Source: Microbulbifer thermotolerans (GTDB lineage: Bacteria; Pseudomonadota; Gammaproteobacteria; Pseudomonadales; Cellvibrionaceae). From it: a stretch of 64,000 bases of DNA. Both the position numbers and the translations under genes were made by a program. Positions 27,971 through 39,451 of the stretch are shown piece by piece (position 1 is the first letter of the stretch; each line of letters starts with the position of its first letter). The notes below the pieces were generated by a model that saw nothing but the letters and a program-made list of their open reading frames with translations, searched no databases and was not told where the DNA came from. The DNA lies in NCBI RefSeq assembly GCF_900112305.1, contig NZ_FOKT01000010.1, forward strand, positions 1 to 64,000, read 5' to 3'.

Positions 27971-29425
27971 TTATAAGAGACCGTCTACCAAGTCGTAGAA
28001 CCAACTGTGATTGTTTTCAAAATCCGATACTTTATCGGTTTCATAGGCGCGTATCATGGCGCCGCCCTGATAGTTGACAATGTTATTGAGAAAATCACGC
28101 AGAACTAGACCGTGCTCGGCAATCTCACCATACTCGAGATCGAGGATGGTAGTGCAGTGACTTTCGTTAAAATCCCTAAACATCGGGAAGTAGTAGCCCC
28201 AGTTGCTTGTTTGATCCAAAAGTGGAATCAGGTTGTTGTGAGTGTCCCACTGCCACTTTTCCCTTAATTTATTCAGGCGGGATTCCCCATTTGGATCGCT
28301 GTAAATATCTTCGTGGAAGCGTTCGTAAGAATAGGATGAAAAGTTACCATCGGCGAGAAAATGTGTGATTCCCAGCCGATCTTCGGGGAACTTGTCTGAC
28401 AGAGCCTTATAGAGTGAGGCCAGTTCGTTACTGTTAAAACCGGGTGTAATACTGCTGAGAAAATTAATCGGATTTGTTTCTCTGGGATCACCTCCGGCGG
28501 TGTAGGTAGTCCAGGACCGCAATACTTCCTTGTGCAGGGGTACGGAGGGGTAGGACGCAATATCATCACTGTTTAACGGTGCGTGGAACAACGGGCCTGA
28601 ATCATCGATCAGGTAGCCGTAGGTCGCATCCATATCTGCGCGCAACTTAGAATAGTTGAGCAAAGCGCCAATACTGCCCGCGCTGCAGCCTGCCGCCAAT
28701 ACTTGCTCAGGTTTTTGCAAATTGTTTTTTACCCAGGAAACGACTGCCTGCACATTGCGAAGACCGTTATGGTGCCATATGAGATCTGGGTTTTGGCCTG
28801 TGGGATCTTGGTAAATTTCCGTCTTGTCTCCCACATAGATGTCACCGGTGCAATAGGGAACATACACTAGGTTCCACTCTCCGGTTTTGAACTGATTGTA
28901 GGGGTGGTGAGTGTAGATCAGGGGGGAGACTGCCGCAGTGGCCAGGTTGGCGGTATTCTGAAAATCCAGCAGATTGATGTTTTGCACATAGTTGTCTGGG
29001 ATTCCATTGGGATTGCGTGCGCCGCGAATACCCGCTTGCCCTGAGCAACTTTCATAGTCCCAGCAGGCGCCGCCGCCCTCAAAGTAAAAAATGGTATTGC
29101 TGGTATCCGGGACCCGGTAGACAAAAAATTTATAGGGCGAGCCGTTGCCGCACATTGCGCCGGTGCTGATTGGAACATCGACTTTTTGCCAGTTGTCATA
29201 GTCGCCCGGGTCGAAGCCGTCGTCGAAATCCGGGTCGTGCAGGCTCAACGGATACATGCCCTGTGCTTGCTCCGGTGTCACTGGGGCATTGGCTTTAGGT
29301 GGGTTAAACAGATTGCCCAGTGTGGTCCAAAAACCATAATCCCCGGGTTCGGCCAGGGCATGTGCGGACAGAATCAGTGAGCTGGCGGCCAGTGCCAGCG
29401 ACGACGGACGGAGAATTTTTATCAT
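27971..29425 (-). CDS. Secreted pectin-acetylesterase-like hydrolase
   Basis: The 484-residue protein has a signal peptide ending at about residue 25 (SAHALA), so it is exported. It shows the pectinacetylesterase/notum fold: FEGGGACWDY (115-124), VPYCTGDIYVGD (189-200) and nucleophile elbow GCSAGS with Ser248. It should cleave an ester, perhaps an acetyl group on a polysaccharide, but the substrate is unproven. Start: ATG at 29425 with AAGGGGA seven bases before it; the frame extends 30 codons upstream, which would bury the signal peptide. Two matching palindromes stand in its upstream region, so expression is probably regulated by a specific repressor or activator. No sugar-utilisation genes are next to it. 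Confidence 0.82.
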   Translation of the reverse strand: MIKILRPSSLALAASSLILSAHALAEPGDYGFWTTLGNLFNPPKANAPVTPEQAQGMYPLSLHDPDFDDGFDPGDYDNWQKVDVPISTGAMCGNGSPYKFFVYRVPDTSNTIFYFEGGGACWDYESCSGQAGIRGARNPNGIPDNYVQNINLLDFQNTANLATAAVSPLIYTHHPYNQFKTGEWNLVYVPYCTGDIYVGDKTEIYQDPTGQNPDLIWHHNGLRNVQAVVSWVKNNLQKPEQVLAAGCSAGSIGALLNYSKLRADMDATYGYLIDDSGPLFHAPLNSDDIASYPSVPLHKEVLRSWTTYTAGGDPRETNPINFLSSITPGFNSNELASLYKALSDKFPEDRLGITHFLADGNFSSYSYERFHEDIYSDPNGESRLNKLREKWQWDTHNNLIPLLDQTSNWGYYFPMFRDFNESHCTTILDLEYGEIAEHGLVLRDFLNNIVNYQGGAMIRAYETDKVSDFENNHSWFYDLVDGLL

Positions 29426-29460
29426 TATTGATCCCCTTCGGTTGGTTGACATTATTTTTC

Positions 29461-29473
29461 TGGACTTTGTCCA
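29461..29473 (-). promoter_or_regulatory. Palindrome TGGAC-N3-GTCCA, proximal copy
   Basis: TGGACTTTGTCCA stands 36 bases before the start codon of the exported hydrolase. The same arms recur at 29534, with a centre-to-centre distance of 73 bases, about seven turns of DNA, which fits a pair of operator sites bound by one dimeric regulator. Confidence 0.55.
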
Positions 29474-29533
29474 ATTGATAATGCTGCGTCGTACCACTGG
29501 GACAATAAAAATCACCCTCGACTAATTCAATCG

Positions 29534-29546
29534 TGGACGCGGTCCA
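29534..29546 (-). promoter_or_regulatory. Palindrome TGGAC-N3-GTCCA, distal copy
   Basis: TGGACGCGGTCCA has arms identical to those of the proximal copy, and only the central three bases differ. Seen on the minus strand both copies begin TTGGAC or TTTGGAC. No regulator gene is adjacent. The rest of the 273-base gap to pxpC shows nothing else clear. Confidence 0.55.
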
Positions 29547-29698
29547 AACTCTTTTTTGGGTGAAACGCACAGAGGGTAGTGAAGCGGCTGCGGCGGGTCC
29601 AGCAATTTTCGCGCAGGAACCATTTGGTCATCGTAGACTTAGCAGTCCGCTGTTTGCTGGGTGAACTGTGTCACAAAAGTTGTTTGACGCGCGGTGAA

Positions 29699-30652
29699 TT
29701 AATCCGAAGCGCTATGACATGAGTATTCGGCAGTCAACTGGTTGAGCAACGCGGATTTGCCCGCGAGAATCTCGTGCGCCCGGGCCAGGGAAACCTTTTC
29801 AAAGCTGATCCGGTCATTGGCTTTAAGTTGGCCGAGCAGATGTTGGTCGGCACTGATGACATGGGCGATACGCGGATAGCCACCTATGGTCTGACCTTCG
29901 ACAAAGGCAATAATCGGGTCGCCATCTGGCGGAACCTGTATTGTACCCGGGCACAGCCCGGAGGAGATTATTTGGGTCCTGGCTGCGCAGTGCAGGGGTT
30001 CTCCGGTCAGGCGAATACCCATGCGATTGCTTTGCGGGGTGACCCTGAAAGCCTGCGTGTAAAAGCGTTCCAAGGTCTCTCCGGAGAACAGCGTTTCCTC
30101 AGCGCCGGCGACGACGCGCAGCCGGGGATGGCCGGTGTATCTGAGCCGGTGTTCTTCCCGCAGCTGACGGTCGGCGACAGTGCGGGTTTCTTCAAAACGG
30201 ATCAAATCTCCCTTTTTCAGGGGCTGTCCTCCGCAGCCGCCGAAGCCCGACTGGAGGTGTGTGGAGAAACTGTCGAATATCCGTGTCAGTGCCATCTGGC
30301 CGGCAAAAGCGATATAGGCCCGGGTACCGCTGAGGAGTTGTCCGAAGTTGAGGACACTGCCGCGCCGGGCTTGGATCACCTGATCGTTTTCGACGCTCTC
30401 ACCGTCGAGGGTTAGTGTGAAGCGGGCACCGGTAACCACCAGGGATATATCGCATTGAAACTCGAGACGGGGGCCGATCAGGGTGACTTCCAACACCGGG
30501 TTGTGTGGCGGATTGCCCAGCAGCAGATTGCCCAGGCGAGCCGCCAATGGATCCGCGGCGCCGCCCTGAGAAACCCCGTAGCGCATCATGCCTGTGCGGC
30601 CGAGGTCCTGCACACTGGTTTGCAGCCCCGCATCGATAAACCGAATACTCAC
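29699..30652 (-). CDS. pxpC: 5-oxoprolinase subunit C
   Basis: PxpC with PxpA and PxpB makes the bacterial ATP-dependent 5-oxoprolinase, which opens 5-oxoproline to glutamate and removes a damage product of glutamine. The 317-residue protein belongs to the KipA/biotin-dependent carboxyltransferase-like family: DAGLQTSVQDLGRTGMMRYG, GAADPLAARLGN and the C-terminal PDGDPIIAFVEGQTIGGYPR. Its ATG overlaps the pxpB stop by four bases (ATGA). It is the last gene of the operon. Confidence 0.92.
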   Translation of the reverse strand: MSIRFIDAGLQTSVQDLGRTGMMRYGVSQGGAADPLAARLGNLLLGNPPHNPVLEVTLIGPRLEFQCDISLVVTGARFTLTLDGESVENDQVIQARRGSVLNFGQLLSGTRAYIAFAGQMALTRIFDSFSTHLQSGFGGCGGQPLKKGDLIRFEETRTVADRQLREEHRLRYTGHPRLRVVAGAEETLFSGETLERFYTQAFRVTPQSNRMGIRLTGEPLHCAARTQIISSGLCPGTIQVPPDGDPIIAFVEGQTIGGYPRIAHVISADQHLLGQLKANDRISFEKVSLARAHEILAGKSALLNQLTAEYSCHSASD

Positions 30653-31377
30653 GCCGCAGGCTCCTGTGGCCGGGTTGAAAAAGTGTCTGGGTCGAAGCGC
30701 TCGAACGCTTCGCTGTCGATGGGGTAGAACTCAATTCTGTCGAGTGGTTCGGCAACGAAAGGCCGGTTGTGTCCGGGGCGGAAAAGCGCAACTGGGGTGC
30801 GGCCGATAATTTGCCACCCTCCCGGAGTGGCCTGGGGATAAATCCCGGTCTGGCTACCGCCGATGCCGACAGAACCAGCGGGCACACGAAGCTCCGGTGT
30901 GGCCTTACGCGGACAGTGCAACAGCGGATCCAGTCCTCCCAGATACAGGAATCCCGGCGTAAAACCCAGCATATGCACCAGGTATCGCGGCGCTGTGTGC
31001 CGCGCGATTATCTGCTCTGCGGACAGCCCGGTGTGCGCGCTGACCGCTTGCATATCCGGTGCAAACTCAGGCGCGTAGCAGACGGGGATACGTATCAGGC
31101 GTGACTGATCCGACTTTGATGCCGACACTTCGGGATGACGGTTGGCTAAGATTTCAAGCCGCGCCGAAAGTTGTGGACTGTCGCATAACAGGGGATCGTA
31201 GCACACGGTCAGGCACTGGTAAGCGGGGATCAGCTCCCGGACACCCTGCCATTGCTGTGCCTCTATTGCTTGTGCGAGAGCTGTGATGTGCCTGCTGAGC
31301 GCTTCACTTGGTTCCGCGTCAAAGCGGATGTCCAGAGCGCTGTCGCCATTGGTGACAATGGAAAAAGCGGCCTTCAC
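30649..31377 (-). CDS. pxpB: 5-oxoprolinase subunit B
   Basis: PxpB (KipI family) partners PxpC. The 242 residues include the family blocks YLVHMLGFTPGFLYLGGLD, RKATPELRVPAGSVGIGG and QTGIYPQATPGGWQIIGRTP. Start and stop both overlap neighbours as ATGA, a sign of coupled translation and fixed stoichiometry with PxpA and PxpC. Confidence 0.92.
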   Translation of the reverse strand: MKAAFSIVTNGDSALDIRFDAEPSEALSRHITALAQAIEAQQWQGVRELIPAYQCLTVCYDPLLCDSPQLSARLEILANRHPEVSASKSDQSRLIRIPVCYAPEFAPDMQAVSAHTGLSAEQIIARHTAPRYLVHMLGFTPGFLYLGGLDPLLHCPRKATPELRVPAGSVGIGGSQTGIYPQATPGGWQIIGRTPVALFRPGHNRPFVAEPLDRIEFYPIDSEAFERFDPDTFSTRPQEPAA

Positions 31378-32126
31378 TGGCGCACCTCTATTCCCCGTGA
31401 GCGCAAAAATTGCAACAGCGCCAGCGCTATTTCGGGCGCCTTGGGGTGATCACCGTGCAGACAGATACTGTCTACCGGAAACTGCAGCGGTGCCTGCCGG
31501 TAGGATTCAAAGGGCAACCCCCGGGCCAGGCGCAGAGCCTGCTCCAGGCATTGATCCAGGTCTGCAATCACGGCGTTTTCCAGGTGCCGCGGCGCCAATC
31601 TGCGTTTGTCCAGGTAGCGGCGGTCGAGAAACCCCTCGCGAATAAAGGGATGCCCGTGTCTGAGCGCGGCAGCTTCCATTTCTGCGTTGGCAAGTCCCAT
31701 GATTTTCAATGCGGGAAATTCGCGCGCGATAAAATCCGTCAAGTGCTCGGACAGCTCGGCATCGGTCTCCACGTCATTGTAGAGGGCACCGTGCAGCTTG
31801 ATATGGTCCAGTACAACGCCCACCTCTGCAGCGACATTGAGTAGCCGGTTAACCTGTTCGCCGATGGATTCGAGCAGCTCATCCACTTCCATGGCCAGGG
31901 ATACGCGGCCGAAGCGCGCCGGGTCTGGATATCCGGGGTGGGCACCAGCGGTGACACCGTGCTTGCGCGCGTTGTCGAGGGACTGACGCATAGTGAGCAG
32001 GTTGCCGGCGTGCGCGCCGCAGGCGATATTGCAGCGGGAGATATACGGCATTATCCGTGCGTCCCGATCGCAATCAGCACTGGACGTGCCTTCGCCCAAG
32101 TCACTGTTGATATCGATTCTTTCCAT
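31374..32126 (-). CDS. pxpA: 5-oxoprolinase subunit A (LamB/YcsF family)
   Basis: PxpA is the LamB/YcsF-like subunit. The 250-residue protein starts MERIDINSDLGEG and has the metal-binding-type blocks NIACGAHAGN, GAHPGYPD, DHIKLHGALYN and the C-terminal ICLHGDHP. It is first in the pxpABC operon. It begins only 40 bases after the end of uvrA on the same strand, with no terminator seen, so read-through from uvrA is possible. Confidence 0.93.
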   Translation of the reverse strand: MERIDINSDLGEGTSSADCDRDARIMPYISRCNIACGAHAGNLLTMRQSLDNARKHGVTAGAHPGYPDPARFGRVSLAMEVDELLESIGEQVNRLLNVAAEVGVVLDHIKLHGALYNDVETDAELSEHLTDFIAREFPALKIMGLANAEMEAAALRHGHPFIREGFLDRRYLDKRRLAPRHLENAVIADLDQCLEQALRLARGLPFESYRQAPLQFPVDSICLHGDHPKAPEIALALLQFLRSRGIEVRQ

Positions 32127-32166
32127 AAGCCTGTACCCGAAGGCGGACTGAAAGCTGCGCTCGCCG

Positions 32167-34992
<2,826 letters not shown>

Positions 34993-35143
34993 ACTCTACC
35001 TGCCTGTCTGTTTGCGACCTGGGGCGAAAACCCGGGGCTTCGCGCCTGGTTTCTGCGGCGCGGGAAAACAGCCAAGTATAATCCTGCTACTAAGTGTGCC
35101 AAAATTCCCCGCTCCGAAAAGACCAGCAAAAGATTGACAACGC

Positions 35144-36550
35144 ATGATCCCCGTCATTCTCTGCGGCGGCACAGGCTCGCGGCTTTGGCCTCTGTCCCGG
35201 GAAGCCTACCCAAAACAGTTTTTATCTCTGACCGGCAGCGACACCATGTTACAGGCCACGGCTCTGCGTCTCGATGGTATCGAAGAGGTGCAGGCCCCCA
35301 TAGTGGTGTGTAACGAGGAGCACCGTTTTGCCGCCGCTGAACAGCTGCAAGAAATTGGCCACAAGGCGCAGGCAATACTGCTCGAGCCCTGTGCCCGGAA
35401 TACAGCGCCAGCAATCGCTCTGGCTGCGCTCGCGGCATTGGAGACCGGGGCAGATCCTCTGCTGTTGGTATTGCCGGCGGATCATATGGTGGCTGATGTG
35501 GCCGCCTTCCAGAGGGCCGTGGCCGAAGCGTCTGCGCTGGCGGAGGCGGGCCACCTGGTGACTTTTGGGATAGTGCCCACTCGTGCGGAGACGGGTTACG
35601 GTTACATCCGCCGGGGCGAAGCTGTCGGCGAAGGGGGCTGGAAGGTAGCGGAGTTTGTAGAGAAGCCGGATGCAGCCACCGCCGAGCGCTACCTGGCCGA
35701 CGGCGGTTACGCCTGGAACAGCGGTATCTTCCTTTTCCGGGCCGCACGCTATATCGAAGAGCTGGGCCAGCACCAGCCGGAAATACTCGATGCCTGCCGC
35801 GCCGCCTTTGCCGGAGCGGCGCGGGATTTGGACTTTACCCGGGTGGATGCGGAAGCTTTTTCTTCCTGCCCCGAGGATTCGGTGGACTACGCAGTGATGG
35901 AAAAGACCGAATCCGCGGCGGTGGTGCCGATGGATGCCGGATGGAGCGACGTGGGCTCCTGGTCTGCGCTCTGGGAACTGTCGGAACGGGACGATGACGA
36001 TAATCTGTTGCACGGCGACGCGCTGGCGGAGGACAGCAGCGGCTGTCTGGTGCGCGCCGACAGCCGGCTGGTGGGATTACTCGGCGTGCGCGACCTGGTT
36101 GTGGTGGACACTGACGATGCCCTGCTGATCGCCGATAAGCAGCGGGTGCAGGAGGTAAAGAGGCTGGTGCAGCGTTTGAACGCCGCATCGCGCAGTGAGA
36201 CCCGGCGACACCGCAAGGTCTACCGTCCCTGGGGTTACTATGACTCCATCGATGCGGGGCCGCGCTTTCAGGTCAAGCGCATCGTGGTAAAACCCGGACG
36301 GCAACTGTCCCTGCAAATGCATCACCACCGCGCCGAGCACTGGATAGTGGTGCGCGGTACAGCGAAGGTGACGCGAGGCGATGAAGAGCTATTAGTCACC
36401 GAGAATCAATCCACATACATCCCCCTGGGGGTGGTACACCGATTGGAGAATCCCGGCACCATCCCGCTGGAGTTGATCGAGGTGCAGTCCGGCAGTTATT
36501 TGGGAGAGGATGATATCGTCCGCTTCGATGACAGCTATGGCCGCGTGTAG
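35144..36550 (+). CDS. manC: Mannose-1-phosphate guanylyltransferase / mannose-6-phosphate isomerase
   Basis: This bifunctional cytosolic enzyme (468 residues) makes GDP-mannose from mannose-1-phosphate and can isomerise fructose-6- to mannose-6-phosphate. The nucleotidyltransferase part has [20 protein letters not shown] at residues 7-26 and FVEKPD. The C-terminal cupin part has [26 protein letters not shown] and [11 protein letters not shown]-mannose feeds exopolysaccharide, GDP-fucose or O-antigen. The partner phosphomannomutase (manB) is 6 kb away at 42424. Here it sits between uvrA and the MFS-ssb pair that in Pseudomonas directly follow uvrA. Confidence 0.93.
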   Translation: MIPVILCGGTGSRLWPLSREAYPKQFLSLTGSDTMLQATALRLDGIEEVQAPIVVCNEEHRFAAAEQLQEIGHKAQAILLEPCARNTAPAIALAALAALETGADPLLLVLPADHMVADVAAFQRAVAEASALAEAGHLVTFGIVPTRAETGYGYIRRGEAVGEGGWKVAEFVEKPDAATAERYLADGGYAWNSGIFLFRAARYIEELGQHQPEILDACRAAFAGAARDLDFTRVDAEAFSSCPEDSVDYAVMEKTESAAVVPMDAGWSDVGSWSALWELSERDDDDNLLHGDALAEDSSGCLVRADSRLVGLLGVRDLVVVDTDDALLIADKQRVQEVKRLVQRLNAASRSETRRHRKVYRPWGYYDSIDAGPRFQVKRIVVKPGRQLSLQMHHHRAEHWIVVRGTAKVTRGDEELLVTENQSTYIPLGVVHRLENPGTIPLELIEVQSGSYLGEDDIVRFDDSYGRV

Positions 36551-36688
36551 GAGGGCTCTTTCCTCGGCGCGGAAGCGGGGCCCACAGCTTGCTGAGGTTT
36601 GTCAATACTCCGCCAGTGGTGGGTCTTCGGTCGCGCTGCCTAACGCTGTTACAATGCGCGCCTTGTTTACAGCTGTACCGGAAATCCG

Positions 36689-37858
36689 ATGAACGCCTCC
36701 GAACGCCGCGCCCTCGCCGGTCTCGCTTCCCTCTATGTCTTCCGTATGCTCGGTCTGTTTATGGTGCTGCCGGTGATGACGGTTTACGGGGCCGATTACC
36801 GCGGCAGCACGCCGGCGTTGTTGGGGATGGCCCTTGGTGTTTACGGTCTCAGTCAGGCACTGCTGCAAATTCCGCTGGGCATGCTGTCGGACCGCTGGGG
36901 GCGCAAACCGGTGATGTACGCAGGCCTCGCTCTGTTCGCTTGCGGCAGTCTGGTCGCGGCTTTGACCGACTCTGTATACGGGCTTATCGCCGGCCGTATG
37001 CTGCAGGGCGCCGGGGCCATAGCCGCGGCCACTATGGCGTTGGTGGCGGATCTGACCCGCGATGAAAATCGGGGTATCGCCATGGCGGTAATCGGCGCGG
37101 CTATCGGGGTGGCTTTTATGCTCGCCGCGGTGCTGGGGCCGCTCCTCGCCGGTGCGGGCGGGCTGTCGGCCATCTTTTGGGTGACTATGGCGCTGGCACT
37201 TGTGGGCATGTTGCTATTGTGGCGCCTGGTGCCCACTCCGGAGTCTCCGCGGCGGCCAGCGGTTGTTCGCGGCGGGCTGGGTGCGGTTCTGGGCAATGGC
37301 TCTGTCTGGCGCCTGGCTAGTGGAGCCTTCTTCCTTCACTTGCTGTTGACGGCGCTCTTCGTGCCGCTGCCGCTGGTGCTGGTAGAAACTCTGGGGCTGC
37401 CGGCTGGCTCGCACTGGAAAATATATGGCCCGATTATGCTGGGAGCCTTTGTCGTTATGTTGCCGCTGATGCGCTTGGCGGAGCGCAGGGGGCGAGTGCG
37501 TGAGGCCATGCTGGCGGCTCTGTTTGCACTGGGTGCCGGCGCGGGTGCGCTCCGGGTGGAGTCCGGTTTTCCACTGTTGGCTTTGCTGTCGGTTTTCTTT
37601 ATCGCCTTCAATCTGCTGGAGGCATTGATGCCAGCGCAATTGACCCGGGAAGCGCCCGCGGAGGCCCGCGGCGCCGCATCCGGGCTCTATGCCACTGTGC
37701 AGTTCCTCGGTGTCTTCACCGGTGGGGTGTGCGGGGGTTGGTTGTTTAATTTCGGCGGCGCCGGAGCAGTAGTGGTGATGATTTTCACAGTCTTACTGTT
37801 GTGGGCGTTGCTATGGTGTTTATTGCTTTGGCGCGGCAGAACTGCTGGCACTTGCTAA
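36689..37858 (+). CDS. MFS transporter (YajR/Bcr-like)
   Basis: The 389-residue protein has about twelve hydrophobic segments and the major-facilitator motif A GMLSDRWGRKP between segments 2 and 3, plus GRMLQGAGAIAAATMALVAD in segments 4-5. This is the profile of a proton-driven drug or small-molecule exporter; the substrate is unknown. It sits upstream of ssb, the arrangement known in Pseudomonas. Confidence 0.88.
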   Translation: MNASERRALAGLASLYVFRMLGLFMVLPVMTVYGADYRGSTPALLGMALGVYGLSQALLQIPLGMLSDRWGRKPVMYAGLALFACGSLVAALTDSVYGLIAGRMLQGAGAIAAATMALVADLTRDENRGIAMAVIGAAIGVAFMLAAVLGPLLAGAGGLSAIFWVTMALALVGMLLLWRLVPTPESPRRPAVVRGGLGAVLGNGSVWRLASGAFFLHLLLTALFVPLPLVLVETLGLPAGSHWKIYGPIMLGAFVVMLPLMRLAERRGRVREAMLAALFALGAGAGALRVESGFPLLALLSVFFIAFNLLEALMPAQLTREAPAEARGAASGLYATVQFLGVFTGGVCGGWLFNFGGAGAVVVMIFTVLLLWALLWCLLLWRGRTAGTC

Positions 37859-37962
37859 CCGGTTGCGCCTGTTGTGTGCCGCTGGATAAATATCCATAAT
37901 TTGCAAAGTTTATTTTCGGAATCCGTACTGGACCGGTTCCACAGCTACGAGAGGAGAGGCCC

Positions 37963-38505
37963 ATGGCCAGCAGGGGTATCAACAAAGTTATTCTGATCGG
38001 TAATCTGGGGTCAGACCCGGAAACCCGCTATATGCCCAGCGGCGGCGCCGTGACCAATGTCAGCTTGGCGACGTCAGAGTCCTGGAAAGACAAGCAGACC
38101 GGGCAGCCCCAGGAGCGCACAGAGTGGCATCGGGTGGTCTTTTTTAACCGCCTGGCCGAGATCGCCGGTGAGTATCTGCGCAAGGGCTCCAAAGTCTATG
38201 TAGAGGGGCGCCTGCAGACCCGCAAGTGGCAGGATCAGAACGGCCAGGACCGCTATACCACGGAAATTGTGGCCAACGAGATGCAGATGCTCGACAGCCG
38301 CGGTGAGCAGGGCGGTTTTAATCAGGGTATGGGCGGCGGCCAGGGCGGCTATCAGCAGCAGGGCGGAGGTCAGGCTGACCCCTATGCCCAAGGCCGATCA
38401 GCGCCCTCGCCGATGGCGCCTTCCACCAATCCGTCGGGACAGCAGCCGAACCAGGCGCCCTCTGGTGGTTTCGACAACAGTTTCGATGACGATATTCCCT
38501 TCTAA
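37963..38505 (+). CDS. ssb: Single-stranded DNA-binding protein
   Basis: SSB coats single-stranded DNA in replication, recombination and repair. The 180-residue protein has the OB-fold start [19 protein letters not shown], the [21 protein letters not shown] core, a glycine/glutamine-rich linker, and the acidic tip DDDIPF that binds partner proteins. The Shine-Dalgarno GAGAGGAGAGG is strong. No LexA site was found upstream. The RmlD-like gene follows after 15 bases. Confidence 0.97.
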   Translation: MASRGINKVILIGNLGSDPETRYMPSGGAVTNVSLATSESWKDKQTGQPQERTEWHRVVFFNRLAEIAGEYLRKGSKVYVEGRLQTRKWQDQNGQDRYTTEIVANEMQMLDSRGEQGGFNQGMGGGQGGYQQQGGGQADPYAQGRSAPSPMAPSTNPSGQQPNQAPSGGFDNSFDDDIPF

Positions 38506-38520
38506 GGTCCCGTCAGTCCC

Positions 38521-39375
38521 GTGCAGGAGCATCACACCGGTTATCAGCCGGATTCCGTCGCGGTAATCGGCGTTGGCAGCGCCCTGGACGCCGCGCTGCA
38601 GAAACGCCTGCAGCGCGCCGGGTTTCGCGTGCAGCTGTTGGCCGCGGCAGAGTTGGGTGAGTTGCGTCCGGGATCCATTGTGATCAATGCCTCTGCTTGC
38701 GGGGGACGTCGGGGCATGTCCACCGCACTGGATGTGTGCGAGCAGCTCGCGCAGATAAATAGCGGCAATCTGATCCACCTGTCCTCTTGTCAAGTATTCA
38801 GGGGCGGCGAGCGCAAAGTTTACGATGAGGAGGCTCTGCCGCAGCCGGACTGCGAAGCCGGGTGCGAGTGGCTGGCCTGTGAAGCGGCGCTGGGCGGGTG
38901 CGAAAACCTGATCACATTGCGTTTCGGCTGGATGGTGGACCTCGATGAAGATGCCTTGCTGGGGCGTATCTTGCGGAGTCTGGTGGCGGGTCGGCCTGTG
39001 TCCCTGGACGATCAGAGTCGCGGCAGTCCGGTGACTGTGTCGGACATGGCCAGGGTCACGGTGGCTGTGGCGCAGCAGCTGGCCAGTGGCGCCCCCTCAT
39101 CCGGCATCTACCACTACGGTTCCGCGGATAGTTGCACGGCCATGGAGTTTGCGCGGGAAGTGGTGGAGCGCGCCCAGTCTTTTTGTGACGAGGACCTATC
39201 TGCAGCGCTCAGCCCGTTGGAGGAAGGGGAAGCCCGCAGTGTAGTCCTGGCCTGCGGAAAATTGCGCGATGTGTTTGGAATACAGCAGCGCAGCTGGCGC
39301 CAGGGGCTGACCCGGCAGGTGGAGTTGTGGCTGGAGCGGCTGGGAAAAATGCGGCGCGACGAATTCGCGCTTTGA
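38521..39375 (+). CDS. Degenerate RmlD/NAD-dependent epimerase-like protein
   Basis: The 284-residue protein resembles the RmlD (dTDP-4-dehydrorhamnose reductase) family: SSCQVFRGGERKVYDEE (about 88-104) lies where RmlD has its SSDYVF block, followed by FGWMVD and the substrate-side GIYHYGSADSCTAMEFAREV. Two key features are missing. The Tyr-x-x-x-Lys catalytic pair expected near 112-122 reads EAGCEWLACEAAL, and the N-terminal dinucleotide loop is altered (VIGVGSALDAAL). It is probably not a working reductase of that type; a binding or regulatory role is possible. It starts with GTG, 15 bases after ssb, and is likely co-transcribed. Confidence 0.7.
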   Translation: MQEHHTGYQPDSVAVIGVGSALDAALQKRLQRAGFRVQLLAAAELGELRPGSIVINASACGGRRGMSTALDVCEQLAQINSGNLIHLSSCQVFRGGERKVYDEEALPQPDCEAGCEWLACEAALGGCENLITLRFGWMVDLDEDALLGRILRSLVAGRPVSLDDQSRGSPVTVSDMARVTVAVAQQLASGAPSSGIYHYGSADSCTAMEFAREVVERAQSFCDEDLSAALSPLEEGEARSVVLACGKLRDVFGIQQRSWRQGLTRQVELWLERLGKMRRDEFAL

Positions 39376-39451
39376 GGCTGTGCAGGTCCCTGGCCAGTCG
39401 CGCGGCATAGTAGGCGGGAAGGTGCGGAAGCTCTGTTCCGCACCCGGCGAA

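Noticed and set aside
34993..35143. LexA (SOS) box upstream of uvrA
   Set aside because: No CTGT-N8-ACAG-like match was found; CTG/CAG-like pairs have the wrong spacing.
37859..37962. LexA box upstream of ssb
   Set aside because: CTG and CAG elements in CTGGACCGG...CACAG are 11 rather than 10 bases apart and the half-sites are poor.
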